DNA of 64,000 nucleotides from Candidatus Mycolicibacterium alkanivorans (GCF_022760805.1 NZ_JAIVFL010000001.1:2666001-2730000); one strand, 5' to 3'; shown: positions 45,453-55,861, counted from the first letter of the stretch. The notes: generated by a model from the sequence alone, not told the origin. Made by a program: numbers and translations.

Positions 45453-46966
45453 CAGGGGGCTCCGGGTGCAAGGAAGGGCAACTCCGCCGGGCTTCCCTCG
45501 CCCACGAGGGATAGCAGCGCATCGACATCGACATGCTCCTCGATGAGCTGACCGAGAAGATCGAGCCGGCGTTCGCGAGCGGCGGGGAAGCTCACCCCGG
45601 AGACGGGCACACCGAGAGTCTCGCGAAGGAAGGCCCCACGGAGCTGGTCTCCCTCCAGGGCGCCATGCCACATGGTGCCGAAGACCTGCCCGGCCCGCGC
45701 ACCGCCGAGGAAGTCTTCCGCGCCGGCCCCGCACGCGATACGCCCATGGTGGATCTCGTATCCCGACGCCGGAACGCCAAGCCCGGTACCGTGCGGCAGT
45801 CGCAACACCTTCGACGCCGCGAAGGTGGTTTCGACATCGAGCAGCCCCAGCCCTTCGACCTCGGCGACGGCCCCCTCGACTCCGACCGGATCGCGGATGA
45901 CCCGACCCAGCATCTGGAAGCCGCCGCAGATGCCGAGCACGGGTTTACCAGCGGCGACGTGCGCTGCCACCGCACGATCAAGTCCCCGCGACCGCAGCCA
46001 CGCGAGGTCGGCGATCGTGGCGCGGGTACCCGGCAGCACCACCAGATCGGCGTCCCCGAGCCCGCGCGGGTCCGAGACGAACACCACGTCCAGGTCGGGT
46101 TCGAGACCGAGCGCATCCACGTCGGTGAAATTGCTGATCCGCGGCAGCCGCAGGACTGCGACCCGTCGAACCCTGTCGCCCGCCGACCGTCGAGCCGCCA
46201 AATGCAGGGCATCTTCGGAGTCCAGCCAGAGATCGGGATGCCATGGCAAGGTGCCGTAAACCCGCCGGCCGGTGAGCCGCTCAAGGTCCCGCAGACCGGG
46301 TTCCAGAAGCGCGAGATCACCCCGAAATTTGTTCACGATGAAGCCGGCCATCAGCGCCTGGTCCTCCGGTGACAGCAACGCGACGGTGCCCAGGAATGCA
46401 GCGAAGACACCGCCCCGGTCGATGTCGCCGACAGCCACCGTGGGTAGATCGGCATGCCGTGCCAGCCCGAGGTTGACGTAATCGCCTGCGCGCAAGTTGA
46501 TTTCAGCCGGGCTGCCGGCTCCTTCGGCCACCACGACATCGAAACGCGAGGCGAGATCGTCGAAGGCGTCATACGCGGCCGCCGCCAGCGCACGCCGGCC
46601 TTCCAGCCAGTCCGCTGAGGACACCTCTCCCCATGGCCGGCCCATCAGCACCACGTGACTGCGGCTGTCACTGCCCGGCTTGAGTAACACCGGATTCATG
46701 GTGGCCTCAGGGGTGACCTGCGCCGCCAGTGACTGCACCCACTGCGCCCGTCCGATTTCCACGCCTTCGCAGGCGGGACCATCATCGATTCTCCGGGTCG
46801 CTTCGCTCCTGCGCACCGGAGCGCAGACCATGGAGTTGTTGGACATGTTCTGCGCTTTGAAGGGCGCCACCTTGATGCCGCGCCGCGCCAGCGCCCGGCA
46901 GAGCCCGGTGGTGACCACACTCTTGCCGGCGTCGCTCGTCGTGCCGGCGATCAGAATTCCCGCCAT
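45452..46966 (-). CDS. cobQ: Cobyric acid synthase
   Basis: Protein of 504 residues. Synthetase domain with [17 protein letters not shown] and [25 protein letters not shown]; glutaminase domain with the Cys in [11 protein letters not shown] and GYEIHHGR near the end. It amidates four side chains of adenosylcobyrinate diamide. The start at 46966 overlaps the cobF stop. Confidence 0.95.
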   Translation of the reverse strand: MAGILIAGTTSDAGKSVVTTGLCRALARRGIKVAPFKAQNMSNNSMVCAPVRRSEATRRIDDGPACEGVEIGRAQWVQSLAAQVTPEATMNPVLLKPGSDSRSHVVLMGRPWGEVSSADWLEGRRALAAAAYDAFDDLASRFDVVVAEGAGSPAEINLRAGDYVNLGLARHADLPTVAVGDIDRGGVFAAFLGTVALLSPEDQALMAGFIVNKFRGDLALLEPGLRDLERLTGRRVYGTLPWHPDLWLDSEDALHLAARRSAGDRVRRVAVLRLPRISNFTDVDALGLEPDLDVVFVSDPRGLGDADLVVLPGTRATIADLAWLRSRGLDRAVAAHVAAGKPVLGICGGFQMLGRVIRDPVGVEGAVAEVEGLGLLDVETTFAASKVLRLPHGTGLGVPASGYEIHHGRIACGAGAEDFLGGARAGQVFGTMWHGALEGDQLRGAFLRETLGVPVSGVSFPAARERRLDLLGQLIEEHVDVDALLSLVGEGSPAELPFLAPGAP

Positions 46967-47730
46967 CAGCCCCTCCTCACCACGAAGATGTCCATCACCC
47001 AGCCGGCGTCAGCTTTGGCCGCGGCGCGCGCATCGGCGATGGCGCCCATCACGTCGCCGAGCCGGCCGGCGACGAGTTGTTCGCCCGGAGCGCCCAGATT
47101 GGCGCCCCACCAGATCGTCCAATCATCGAGCCCGGACAGGTCGAGCCGATCCGGGGGCGGGTTGAGCATGGCGACGATGTTGTCCAGCCCAGTCGCTACC
47201 GCATCCTGCAGTCGGCGGCCGGTGGTCACCGTCACCGGCCGTCCGACGTCGTGCAGGACGATGCGATGCCGCGCGGCCAGCAGTTGCGGCGCACTGATCC
47301 CCGGCAGCACGTCGAAGTCCAGCGACACCCCTAGTTGGCGCACCTTCTCGACGATCCGAATGGTCGAGTCGTACAACGAGGGGTCCCCCCAGACCAGAAA
47401 CGCCGCGGTTCCACTGCGCTCGCTCATGATGGTGGCGTATTCCGCGGCCCGGGCCTTGTGCCAGTCGGCGACCGCGGCCTGGTAGCCGGCACCGGTCAGA
47501 CCCGTCGAACGGTCGCGTTCGGGATCAGGCACCGAGACGATCTCGACCGGACCGTCGGGCCCGGCGTGCGCGTTCACGATGTCGCGCCGCAAGGCGAGCA
47601 GACCGTCCTCTGCGCCTTTCTCTGCGGCAAGAACATAGTCAACCGACCGCAGCGCGGCGGCCACTTCCGGCGTTACGTGCTGCGGTCCCATCCCGACACC
47701 GAGAATTAGAACCTTTAACGGCGCAGCCAT
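46966..47730 (-). CDS. cobF: Precorrin-6A synthase (deacetylating)
   Basis: Protein of 254 residues from the ATG at 47730, one base after the cobN stop; the frame open to 48141 is overlap with cobN. Begins LKVLILGVGMGPQHVTPEVA, later FLVWGDPSLYDSTIRI and DVLPGISAPQLLAARH, and the CobF-specific DWTIWWGANLGAPGEQ. It methylates C1 with loss of the acetyl group, a step peculiar to the aerobic route. Confidence 0.95.
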   Translation of the reverse strand: MAAPLKVLILGVGMGPQHVTPEVAAALRSVDYVLAAEKGAEDGLLALRRDIVNAHAGPDGPVEIVSVPDPERDRSTGLTGAGYQAAVADWHKARAAEYATIMSERSGTAAFLVWGDPSLYDSTIRIVEKVRQLGVSLDFDVLPGISAPQLLAARHRIVLHDVGRPVTVTTGRRLQDAVATGLDNIVAMLNPPPDRLDLSGLDDWTIWWGANLGAPGEQLVAGRLGDVMGAIADARAAAKADAGWVMDIFVVRRG

Positions 47731-47731
47731 G

Positions 47732-50700
47732 TCAGCGGTCCTCCAGATCGCCTTCGACATCAAGATAGGCCTGCCGCAGCGCCGCGAGCGTTTCGGGCGA
47801 CGGGTCGGCCCACAGCCCACGGTCCGCAGCCTCTTGCAGCCGTTCGACGATCCCCTGCAGTGCCCAGGGATTCGAGGTGTCGAGAAATTCGCGGGTGGTG
47901 GGGTCGAGGACATATTCCTGCGCGAGCTTCTCGTACATCCAGTCGTGGACCACCCCGGCTGTTGCGTCGAACCCGAACAGATAGTCGACGGTCGCAGCGA
48001 GCTCGAATGCCCCTTTGTAGCCGTGTCGGCGCATCGCCGCGATCCACCGCGGATTGACCACCCGGGACCGGAAGACCCGGGCGGTCTCCTCGGACAGCGT
48101 CCGGGTGCGGACCGCGTCCGGGGTCGTCGAATCCCCCACATAGGCCTTCGGGTCGGACCCGGTCAACGCACGTACCGTCGCCACCATGCCGCCGTGATAT
48201 TGAAAATAGTCGTCGCTGTCGGCGATGTCGTGCTCGCGCGTATCAATGTTCTTGGCCGCCACCTTGATTCGTCTGTAGTTGGTGCGCATGTCATCGGCAG
48301 CCGCCACCCCGTCCAAACCCCGCCCGTAGGCGAACCCGCCCCAGGCGGTGTAGACCTCGGCGAGGTCTTTGTCGTCGCGCCACGTGCCGGCCTCCACAAC
48401 TTGAAGAATGCCTGCCCCGTAGGAGCCCGGTTTGGAGCCGAAAACCCGTATCGTGGCCCGACGTTCGTCGCCGTGCTCGGCCAGATCCGCGCGCGCATGC
48501 GCGGCGACGAAGTTCTGCTCGTCGGTCTCGCCCAGTTTCGCGACCATCCGGACGGCGTCGTCGAGCATTGCGACGACGTGTGGGAACGCGTCACGGAAGA
48601 ACCCGGAGATACGCACCGTGACATCAATCCGCGGCCGCCCCAGTTCGTTCAAGGAGATCACCGAGAGCCGAGACACCCGCCGGGATGCCTCATCCCATTC
48701 GGGGCGCACGCCCAGCAGCGCCAGCACCTCGGCGATGTCGTCACCGGAGGTCCGCATGGCGCTGGTACCCCACACCGACAGGCCGACCGACTCTGGATAG
48801 CTGCCGGTGTCGTCGAGGTAGCGCTGGATCAGCGAATCCGCCATCGCCTGGCCGGTCTGCCACGCCAGCCGCGACGGTACCGCCCGCGGGTCGACCGTGT
48901 AGAAGTTGCGGCCGGTCGGCAGGACGTTGACCAATCCGCGCAGCGGCGAACCCGAAGGCCCAGGGCGGATGAAACCGCCTGCCAGTGCGCGCATTACCGC
49001 ATCCAGCTCCTCGGCAGTACCGGCCAGCCGCGGGACTACCTCCGTGGCCGCGAACCTCAGTACCGCCTGCACGTTCGGATCGTCGTGCAAGGTGGCGATC
49101 GCCGCGACGTTCCACCCGCCGGCCTCCATCGCTTCGATCAGCGCACGGGCTCGGCCTTCGATCTCATCGACAGCCCTTGTCCCGGCGCCTTCCTTCAGCC
49201 CCAGTGCCGCACGCAGGCCGGGCACCGCCTGATCCCGGCCGCCCCATACCTGCGAGGCACGCAGGATTGCCAGTACCAGGTTGACCCGAGGCGGACCTAC
49301 CGGAGCGCCGCCCAACACGTGCAGTCCATCGCGAATCTGGGCGTCCTTGATCTCACAGAGCCAGCCGTCGACGTGGAGGATGAAGTCGTCGAATTCCTCA
49401 TCGTCCGGTCGGTCTTCGAGACCGAGATCGCGGTGTAGTTCCGCGGCATGCATCAGGTTCCAGATCTCACCGCGGATGGCCGGCAGCTTCGCCGGATCCA
49501 TCGAGGCGATATTGCCGTACTCGTCCAAAAGTTGTTCCAGCCGCGCGATGTCGCCGTAGCTTTCCGCACGCGCCATCGGCGGGATGAGGTGGTCGACGAT
49601 GGTGGCATGTGCGCGCCGTTTGGCTTGTGCGCCTTCGCCGGGATCGTTGACGAGGAACGGATAGATCAGCGGCAGGTTGCCGATGGCCGCGTCGGTGGCG
49701 CATTCCGCTGACAGCGCAGCGTTCTTGCCGGGTAACCATTCCATCGAGCCGTGCTTGCCGAGATGCACCACCGCATGCGCGCCGAAACCCTCCTCCAGCC
49801 AGCGGTACGCCGCGAGGTAATGGTGGCTCGGCGGCAAGTCGGGGTCGTGATAGATGGCGATGGGGTTCTCGCCGAAACCACGCGGCGGCTGGATCATCAG
49901 CACGATGTTGCCCGTTCGCAGTGCGGCAACGACGATTTCGCCGGCATCGTTGACGAACAACTGACCCGGCGCCGGGCCCCAGGCGTCGACCATCGAGTCG
50001 CGCAAGGCCGCGGGGAGATCGGCGGTCCACGCACCGTACTGCTCGGCGGTAATCGTCACTTGGGCATCGGTGAGCTGCGCACTGGTCAGCCACTGCTCGT
50101 CCTGCCCGCCCGCGGCGATCAGCGTGTGGATCAGCCGGTCCCCGGCTTCGGTCTCGTCCTCGATGTCCAGCACACCAAACCCGTCGCCGATGTCGTAGCC
50201 CGCCTCGGCAAGGCGTCGCAACAGCCGCACGGTCGAGACCGGAGTGTCGAGGCCAACCGCATTTCCCACCCGGGAATGCTTGGTAGGGTACGCCGACAGA
50301 ACCAGTGCCAGCTTTTTATCCTTATTCGGAACATGGCGCAGCACAGCATGTTTGACCGCGATACCGGCGACTCGCGCACAGCGTTCCGGGTCGGCGACGT
50401 AGTGGGGCAGGCCGTCGGCGTCGATCTCCTTGAAGGAGAACGGCGCGGTGATGATGCGGCCGTCGAACTCCGGTATCGCGATCTGGGTGGCCGAATCCAG
50501 CGGCGTCACACCGTCGGTGCCGGCCACCCACTCCGCTCGCGAAGAAGTCAGGCACAGGCCCTGCAGCGTGGGGATGTTGAGCGCGGCGATGCGCTCGATG
50601 TCCCACGACCCGTCCTCACCGCCCGCGCTAACTCCCGACGGCTTGGAACCGCCGGCAGCGAGCACACTGACCACCAACGCATCCAACGATCCCAGGGCGT

Positions 50701-51343
50701 CATACACCTCCTGGGGAGCGCTGCGCAGAGATGACGCGAAGATCGGCACGCCCACCCCCGCGCCGGTGGCGTCAATCGCCTCTACCAGGGCGTGCGCGAA
50801 TCCGGCGTTGCCACTGATCTCATGCGCCCGGTAGTACAGCACCCCGACGCGCACCTTGTCTCGGGCTGAATCCGACACGTCCTCCAGCGCGGCGGCCCCG
50901 CCGGGCCGCTTCCCGTATCCCCACTCCGGGATGGCGACCGGCTCATCAAATCCTTCGCCAGTGAGAAGCACTGTGTCACAGAGAAACGCATGTAACTGAG
51001 CCAGATTCACCGGGCCACCCTCAACGAGGTAGGCGTGCGCCTGCGCCGCGACGCCAATGGGCAGCGTGGAGCACTCCATCAGCTCCGCGCTCGGTTGCCG
51101 CTCACCACCGAGCACCACAAGCGGCAGCCTACTGGCACGGAGCTCGTTGAGCTGCGGCTCGATCTCCGCCGATGACCCGAGGACACGGAGCACAACGATG
51201 TCGGAGCCGGATATCACCGGGCTGAGGTCCTGGCGCACCGGGTTGCCAAGGTTGAAGGCGGCCCTGCTAGCACGAGCAGAGAGCAGGTCGGTATCCGACG
51301 TGGATAGCAACGCGATACGACGCGCTTGAGACGCACTGGTCAT
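47732..51343 (-). CDS. cobN: Cobaltochelatase large subunit
   Basis: Protein of 1203 residues from the ATG at 51343 (GGAGG seven bases upstream). Family landmarks include VLYYRAHEISGNAGF, LVLSAYPTKHSRVGNAVGLD, HLGKHGSMEWLPGKNAALS and GKVxxRNID-like AAKNIDTREHDIADSDDYFQYHGGMVA. Complete. It works with the ChlI-ChlD fusion protein to insert cobalt. First gene of the riboswitch-led cobN-cobF-cobQ-cobK operon. Confidence 0.95.
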   Translation of the reverse strand: MTSASQARRIALLSTSDTDLLSARASRAAFNLGNPVRQDLSPVISGSDIVVLRVLGSSAEIEPQLNELRASRLPLVVLGGERQPSAELMECSTLPIGVAAQAHAYLVEGGPVNLAQLHAFLCDTVLLTGEGFDEPVAIPEWGYGKRPGGAAALEDVSDSARDKVRVGVLYYRAHEISGNAGFAHALVEAIDATGAGVGVPIFASSLRSAPQEVYDALGSLDALVVSVLAAGGSKPSGVSAGGEDGSWDIERIAALNIPTLQGLCLTSSRAEWVAGTDGVTPLDSATQIAIPEFDGRIITAPFSFKEIDADGLPHYVADPERCARVAGIAVKHAVLRHVPNKDKKLALVLSAYPTKHSRVGNAVGLDTPVSTVRLLRRLAEAGYDIGDGFGVLDIEDETEAGDRLIHTLIAAGGQDEQWLTSAQLTDAQVTITAEQYGAWTADLPAALRDSMVDAWGPAPGQLFVNDAGEIVVAALRTGNIVLMIQPPRGFGENPIAIYHDPDLPPSHHYLAAYRWLEEGFGAHAVVHLGKHGSMEWLPGKNAALSAECATDAAIGNLPLIYPFLVNDPGEGAQAKRRAHATIVDHLIPPMARAESYGDIARLEQLLDEYGNIASMDPAKLPAIRGEIWNLMHAAELHRDLGLEDRPDDEEFDDFILHVDGWLCEIKDAQIRDGLHVLGGAPVGPPRVNLVLAILRASQVWGGRDQAVPGLRAALGLKEGAGTRAVDEIEGRARALIEAMEAGGWNVAAIATLHDDPNVQAVLRFAATEVVPRLAGTAEELDAVMRALAGGFIRPGPSGSPLRGLVNVLPTGRNFYTVDPRAVPSRLAWQTGQAMADSLIQRYLDDTGSYPESVGLSVWGTSAMRTSGDDIAEVLALLGVRPEWDEASRRVSRLSVISLNELGRPRIDVTVRISGFFRDAFPHVVAMLDDAVRMVAKLGETDEQNFVAAHARADLAEHGDERRATIRVFGSKPGSYGAGILQVVEAGTWRDDKDLAEVYTAWGGFAYGRGLDGVAAADDMRTNYRRIKVAAKNIDTREHDIADSDDYFQYHGGMVATVRALTGSDPKAYVGDSTTPDAVRTRTLSEETARVFRSRVVNPRWIAAMRRHGYKGAFELAATVDYLFGFDATAGVVHDWMYEKLAQEYVLDPTTREFLDTSNPWALQGIVERLQEAADRGLWADPSPETLAALRQAYLDVEGDLEDR

Positions 51344-51377
51344 CCTGGGCCTCCTACTAGGGGTTCTCGCCCCTCGA

Positions 51378-51500
51378 TTCGGATGTCCCGTGGCCAGTAT
51401 CTGGCTAGAGGTAGCGATCACTTGGTGTGGCGCGACCCTCACAGTGGCGGAACCGCCCCGGGTTTACACCGGGTTCCTACGCCACGAGACCTACCCCGCC
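51378..51500 (-). promoter_or_regulatory. Cobalamin riboswitch upstream of cobN-F-Q-K
   Basis: On the minus strand: GTAGGAACCCGGTGTAAACC, then GGGGCGGTTCCGCCACTGTGA, then AAGTGATCGC, CCAGATACTGGCC. This is the standard B12-box order. It ends about 35 bp before the ribosome-binding site of cobN. Confidence 0.87.
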
Positions 51501-51918
51501 ATCGTAGAGCAGTCGCAACATCGGCATATCTGCAAGGTTTCCAGCCGCGCCCGCTGTGATCAGCGGCGACACCCATCGGCGGGTCAAGCTGGCATACTTC
51601 GATAAGTCGCCGTTCAATCGCGCCGCGCTTGATGACCGCACTGACGGTGTGGCAGCCGCGCGTGCCTTCAACGGATTTCCCGCACCCCGAGGGTCTCTAG
51701 GAGCGCCCCGGCACGGGTGCGGCTGCGCTAACCTCTGCGAGGGTAGGCCCTCGACGTTGGGCTCATCATCTATCCATAGCGTCGGGGATCCATCTTTCCT
51801 TACAGGAGATCGCGATGACATGCGCCTTTTCTCACCGCTCATATCTCGCATCTACGCCGTTCGCGCGCCGATTCGGCGCCTATGCGCTGCCCCTGAATCT
51901 GCGTACAGCAGGGGCGCG

Positions 51919-53016
51919 ATGAGCTACACCAAGCCACCATCGTTCGACGTAACTGCGCTGCGTGTACCGATCGACCCGCCCAGCGTAGAAGTCGCCGCCG
52001 CGGCCGCCGAACGGCTGGTCGACCACTCGGTCGTCATGCCGCCGGGCGCGGCTGCCGCCACACTGGGTGACCTCGCGGTCTGGCTCGCCGCGACGCAGAA
52101 CCAGGTCCTGCCCCGACAGCTCATCAACGTACGGCTGGTCATCTTCGCCGGAGATCACGGCGTCACCGGCGGCGGCGAGTCAGAATCCCTCTCGGAACCC
52201 ACTGGGGAAAAGGTCCGCGCGGCACTCGCGGAACTGCGTGGCGTCAATTCTCTGGCAGCCGCGCACGGCGTGACGGTTCGAGTGCTAGATCTCGCCGTAG
52301 ACGACGATTTCGACGACCTGGCGGAGGAATCCCGGGCCGCGTTGCAGGCGTACAAAGTTCGCCGCCGCAGCGGTGCCATCGACGTCGAGGACGCGCTTTC
52401 TCAGTGTGAAGTTCACACAGCCCTGGCTGCTGGCGCCGCAGTGGCACATGAGGAGATTGCCGCCGGTGCCCAGCTACTAATCAGCGGCGAACTCGGCGGC
52501 GAAAACCTCACCTCCGCAGCCGCATCGGTGGCCGCCACACTCGGGTTGCCCGCAAGCTCCGTCGTTGGCCGCGGAGGCGGCATCGACGACTCCGCGCTGC
52601 AACGCACGACTGCCGTGATTGCGTCTGCGCTATCCCGTGCCGGTGACCGGGTAGGAGACCCGATGACTGCCCTTGCTGCCCTTGGCAGCGCCGATCTGGC
52701 CGCCTCCACCGGGTATCTTCTCACTGCGGCCCGCTGCGGCATCCCGGCGCTAATCGGCGGGTTGCCAGCGACCGCCAGTGCGCTCATCGCCGATGCTATC
52801 GCCGCCGGGGCGGCCGCATGGTTTACCGCCGGTCACCGTTCCGCCAATGATCCGGCGCAAGCGTTGGCATTGACCCAGCTTGGGCTGACTCCCCTCATCA
52901 ACCGCACGCTCCCGTTCGGCGAAGGGTCTGGCGCAGTGGCTGCGGTGCCACTGCTACGTAGCGCTGCTGCAATGCTCATCCAGACCGCACTACCCAGTGA
53001 TCTCACGCTCGACTGA
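51919..53016 (+). CDS. cobT2: Diverged CobT paralogue
   Basis: Protein of 365 residues from the ATG at 51919 (AGGGG upstream); a longer open frame begins at 51556. It aligns along its full length with the canonical CobT at 41330. The phosphate-loop GIGNTT has become GGENLT (193-198), and HGVSAFP has become TGGGESES. The catalytic Glu region is kept (LPFGEGSGA). Either an enzyme with altered base/nucleotide use or a decaying duplicate. It is divergent from cobN and convergent with the GAF regulator. Confidence 0.8.
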   Translation: MSYTKPPSFDVTALRVPIDPPSVEVAAAAAERLVDHSVVMPPGAAAATLGDLAVWLAATQNQVLPRQLINVRLVIFAGDHGVTGGGESESLSEPTGEKVRAALAELRGVNSLAAAHGVTVRVLDLAVDDDFDDLAEESRAALQAYKVRRRSGAIDVEDALSQCEVHTALAAGAAVAHEEIAAGAQLLISGELGGENLTSAAASVAATLGLPASSVVGRGGGIDDSALQRTTAVIASALSRAGDRVGDPMTALAALGSADLAASTGYLLTAARCGIPALIGGLPATASALIADAIAAGAAAWFTAGHRSANDPAQALALTQLGLTPLINRTLPFGEGSGAVAAVPLLRSAAAMLIQTALPSDLTLD

Positions 53017-53059
53017 CCTGGAGCCGACTCGTCAGCACGTAAGGATTGCTGTCCGATCG

Positions 53060-54361
53060 CTAGTAAGTCGTCGCAGTGGTGGCGTGCGTAACACGCATCG
53101 CACGAACCGCGGGAGCCACCGACGGCGCCAACAGCTCCGACCTATCGTCGGGATATCGGACCTCGACGACTGCGGAGCTGGCGAAACGATACGGTCGGCC
53201 TACCACAATGCCCGCGAATTGCTTTCGCAGACGCGACATCTCAACCCGCACGGCGCCGACACGGCTGGGATCACCGTGGAGGTCGGCGGCCAGCTCAGGC
53301 GCCGATCGACCTTGCGTGCGTACCGCCAGGATTAACAGGATCTCCGCATGTCGTAGCGAGATGTCATGCCGCCAGCTGCCGAACTGACCGACCATCTCCA
53401 AAACCGGTGCCGCGCTGTCATGCAGATCAAGCGTCACCTGCGCTATCGCAGGCTCCGTCTCTTCGATGACCGGCCGGACCAGCCAGCCGCCCGGCAGCGT
53501 CTCGACATCGCACATTCCAAGCGACGGCACCCACAGGTGGCCGGGGGTAACGTCCGGTGGTAGCAGGATCCGACTTTGCACCGGTACCGCGCCCACCGCA
53601 GCTACCCAGCCGTCGGTATCAACCGCGAGGGCAGGCGAGCCAATTCGGGCCAAGATGGGTGCCGCGACAGCGCGGAGTCGGTTTAAGGATTGATCCCGCC
53701 GTTCACGCAAACGAGATTCAGCCAACCGCGCCACAGTGTCAATGAGTGCCAAGGTAGTCGGATGGACGGTGGCCGCCGGCCCGGTCACGTCGATCACCCC
53801 CATTACCCGCCCCGTGCTCGGATCACGGATCGGCGCGCCTGCACACGTCCACGGATGCTGGCTGCGGTTGTAGTGCTCAGCACAGAACACTTGTACCGCG
53901 CGCTGGGACACCAATGCGGTGCCAAGTGCGTTGGTGCCCACGGTGTTTTCCGCCCAGTGCGCACCCTCGACAAATCCAAGTTTGTCTGCGTTGAGGAGAA
54001 CCTTTGTTGAACCAGATCGCCACAGCACCCGACCCTCGGCATCTGCGAGGGCAAAGATGCTGTCGCCACCGGAGATAAGCGAACTCAGACATCCCGACAC
54101 CTCGTCGACGACAGATATCAGCCCAGAATCCTGGCGTAGAGTCTCCACGGTGCTGGCGCCCGCCACGGGCGGGGTCCGACGGTCAGGCCGCAGACCCTTA
54201 GTTATCAACCGTTGCCAGGAATCCCATATGACCCGCCGCGGGCGGGTCGGCGCAAGTTTTCCTGCCATCGTTGCGTCGTAGACCGCCGACATCAGCCTCG
54301 CATATTTGCGGGGATCTTCACCGGGCGCCACGGCCGGCTCGGGGTGAGCGGTGCCACGCAT
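53060..54361 (-). CDS. GAF-domain transcriptional regulator (AcoR-like, without AAA+ domain)
   Basis: Protein of 433 residues from the ATG at 54361 (GAGG six bases upstream). A GAF-type sensor lies at about 75-225 (SIFALADAEGRVLWRSGS, GAHWAENTVGTNALGTAL, VQVFCAEHYN). A winged-helix-like C-terminal region lies at about 330-400 (LRHAEILLILA, RVGAVRVEMSRLRKQF). The sigma-54-interacting domain is absent. Actinobacterial proteins of this kind often control neighbouring aldehyde/alcohol dehydrogenases, which fits mpdC-mpdB on the opposite strand. Target binding is not shown. Confidence 0.78.
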   Translation of the reverse strand: MRGTAHPEPAVAPGEDPRKYARLMSAVYDATMAGKLAPTRPRRVIWDSWQRLITKGLRPDRRTPPVAGASTVETLRQDSGLISVVDEVSGCLSSLISGGDSIFALADAEGRVLWRSGSTKVLLNADKLGFVEGAHWAENTVGTNALGTALVSQRAVQVFCAEHYNRSQHPWTCAGAPIRDPSTGRVMGVIDVTGPAATVHPTTLALIDTVARLAESRLRERRDQSLNRLRAVAAPILARIGSPALAVDTDGWVAAVGAVPVQSRILLPPDVTPGHLWVPSLGMCDVETLPGGWLVRPVIEETEPAIAQVTLDLHDSAAPVLEMVGQFGSWRHDISLRHAEILLILAVRTQGRSAPELAADLHGDPSRVGAVRVEMSRLRKQFAGIVVGRPYRFASSAVVEVRYPDDRSELLAPSVAPAVRAMRVTHATTATTY

Positions 54362-54451
54362 TTCCAACCTCTTCTTCAACCTCGTCGTCGTGAGAGATCT
54401 TGCGCCACGGGTCTCCCTCGTTGAGTTGCGGTTCGACGCCAGTCATAGCTG

Positions 54452-54462
54452 TGGTAGGACCA
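54452..54462. promoter_or_regulatory. FadR-type operator beside the ISL3 insertion
   Basis: TGGTaggACCA at 54452-54462, 91 bp upstream of the GAF regulator. Its last two bases form the start of the 8-bp ISL3 target duplication (CATAATCA, 54461-54468). Before insertion the site faced both the regulator and mpdC. Confidence 0.5.
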
Positions 54463-54468
54463 TAATCA

Positions 54469-55853
54469 GGCTCTCCTGACGTCGATGTGGATCACCGAGC
54501 GTGTGGTATGGGGCAGCGATGGTGAGTGGGGCGCACGGACGGTGATCTAGGTTCGAAGGCTCTGACCCCAATCGATCCAGGAGCCGTCCGTGCGCGCATC
54601 AACCCTACTCAATTCCCTGTTCGACCTGCCCGGTGTGCGGGTCGGCAAGGCTGCCGTGGTGGACGGTGAGCTGCAGGTGACAGTCAGCCTGCGCCGGCGG
54701 CGGCTGTGCTGCCCGCAGTGTTCGTTTACCACCCGGCACCGCTATGACACCCGTGAGGTGGACTCATCGTGGCGACATCTGGACATGGGTGGGCGGGTAT
54801 GCCGGATCGTGTTGCGCCGCAGACGGCTGCGCTGCTGCGAGCATGGTGTGTTGGCCGAAGCGGTGCCGTTCGCGCGTCCTGATTCCCGCCACACCCTCGA
54901 CTTCGAGGATCTGGTGGCGTGGCTGGTCACCAAGACCGACAAGACCACCGTGAGCACCTTCGCCCGCATCGCCTGGCGCACCGTGGGCGCGATCTGCGAG
55001 CGGGTCGCCGCCGACGTGTTAGACCCCGACCGGCTGCGCGGGCTGGTCGACATCGGCGTCGATGAGATCTCCTGGCGCACACACCACCGGTATTTGACGC
55101 TGGTCTCCGACCACGACAGCGGCACCATCGTGTGGGGCAAACCCGGTAAGGACACCGACACCTTGGGCGCGTTCTTCGACGAGCTGCCCGACGGCGGCGC
55201 ATCCATCGAGGCGGTGTCGATGGACATGGGACCGGCCTACGCCAAAGCCGTGCGCGAGCGGGCACCAGCGGCGGTCATCTGCTTTGATCCCTTCCACGTT
55301 GTCAAAGTCGTCACCGATGCGCTTGAGGCGGTGCGCCGCCAGGTCTGGCAGGCCGCCCGTGCGCTGCCCGACCAGCAGATCGCCAAAACCTTCAAGGGGG
55401 CGCGCTGGGCGCTGCTGAAAAACCCCGCCGACCTCACCGACATGCAGGCCCAAACCCTACGGGAAATGAAACGCAGCGGTGGAATGCTTTGGCGCGCCTA
55501 CCAACTCAAAGAAGCGCTGCGCGAAGTCTTCGCCGGCGACCTGGATGCCGGCACTGTCGGCGAGCTCCTCGACCGCTGGTGCGCACGCGCCCAGCGCAGC
55601 CGCATCCCCGAGTTCATCAAAGCCGCACGTACCATCCGCAAACACCGCGCCGGCATCGACGCCGCTATCGATCGCGGACTGTCCAACGGCCGCCATGAAG
55701 GGCTCAACACCAAGGTTCGACTTCTCATCCGACGCGCCTACGGCTTCCACAGCGCCCAGGCCGCGCTAGCGCTCATCCTCCTGGCGTGCGGACCCGTCAC
55801 CCTCGAACTCCCATACCACACCCAGGGTCATCCACATTCACGTCAATAGAGCC
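54469..55853. mobile_element. ISL3-family insertion sequence, 1385 bp
   Basis: Imperfect inverted repeats starting GGCTCTCCTGACGTCGATGT on the left and GGCTCTATTGACGTGAATGT on the right (read inward). An exact 8-bp target duplication, CATAATCA, lies at 54461-54468 and 55854-55861. Duplication length and repeat start fit ISL3. It was inserted between the GAF regulator and mpdC. Confidence 0.94.
54590..55849 (+). CDS. ISL3-family transposase
   Basis: Protein of 419 residues from a GTG with GGAG upstream. N-terminal zinc-binding cysteines (CCPQCSF, RCCEHG); DDE-type residues in GVDEISW, MDMGPAYAKAV and NGRHEGLNTKVRLL. Full length. Confidence 0.93.
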   Translation: MRASTLLNSLFDLPGVRVGKAAVVDGELQVTVSLRRRRLCCPQCSFTTRHRYDTREVDSSWRHLDMGGRVCRIVLRRRRLRCCEHGVLAEAVPFARPDSRHTLDFEDLVAWLVTKTDKTTVSTFARIAWRTVGAICERVAADVLDPDRLRGLVDIGVDEISWRTHHRYLTLVSDHDSGTIVWGKPGKDTDTLGAFFDELPDGGASIEAVSMDMGPAYAKAVRERAPAAVICFDPFHVVKVVTDALEAVRRQVWQAARALPDQQIAKTFKGARWALLKNPADLTDMQAQTLREMKRSGGMLWRAYQLKEALREVFAGDLDAGTVGELLDRWCARAQRSRIPEFIKAARTIRKHRAGIDAAIDRGLSNGRHEGLNTKVRLLIRRAYGFHSAQAALALILLACGPVTLELPYHTQGHPHSRQ

Positions 55854-55861
55854 CATAATCA

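Noticed and set aside
51640..51900. Fourth cobalamin riboswitch before the second cobT
   Set aside because: Some GC-rich hairpins occur, but the GGTG...CC/GCCACTG box order is not present.
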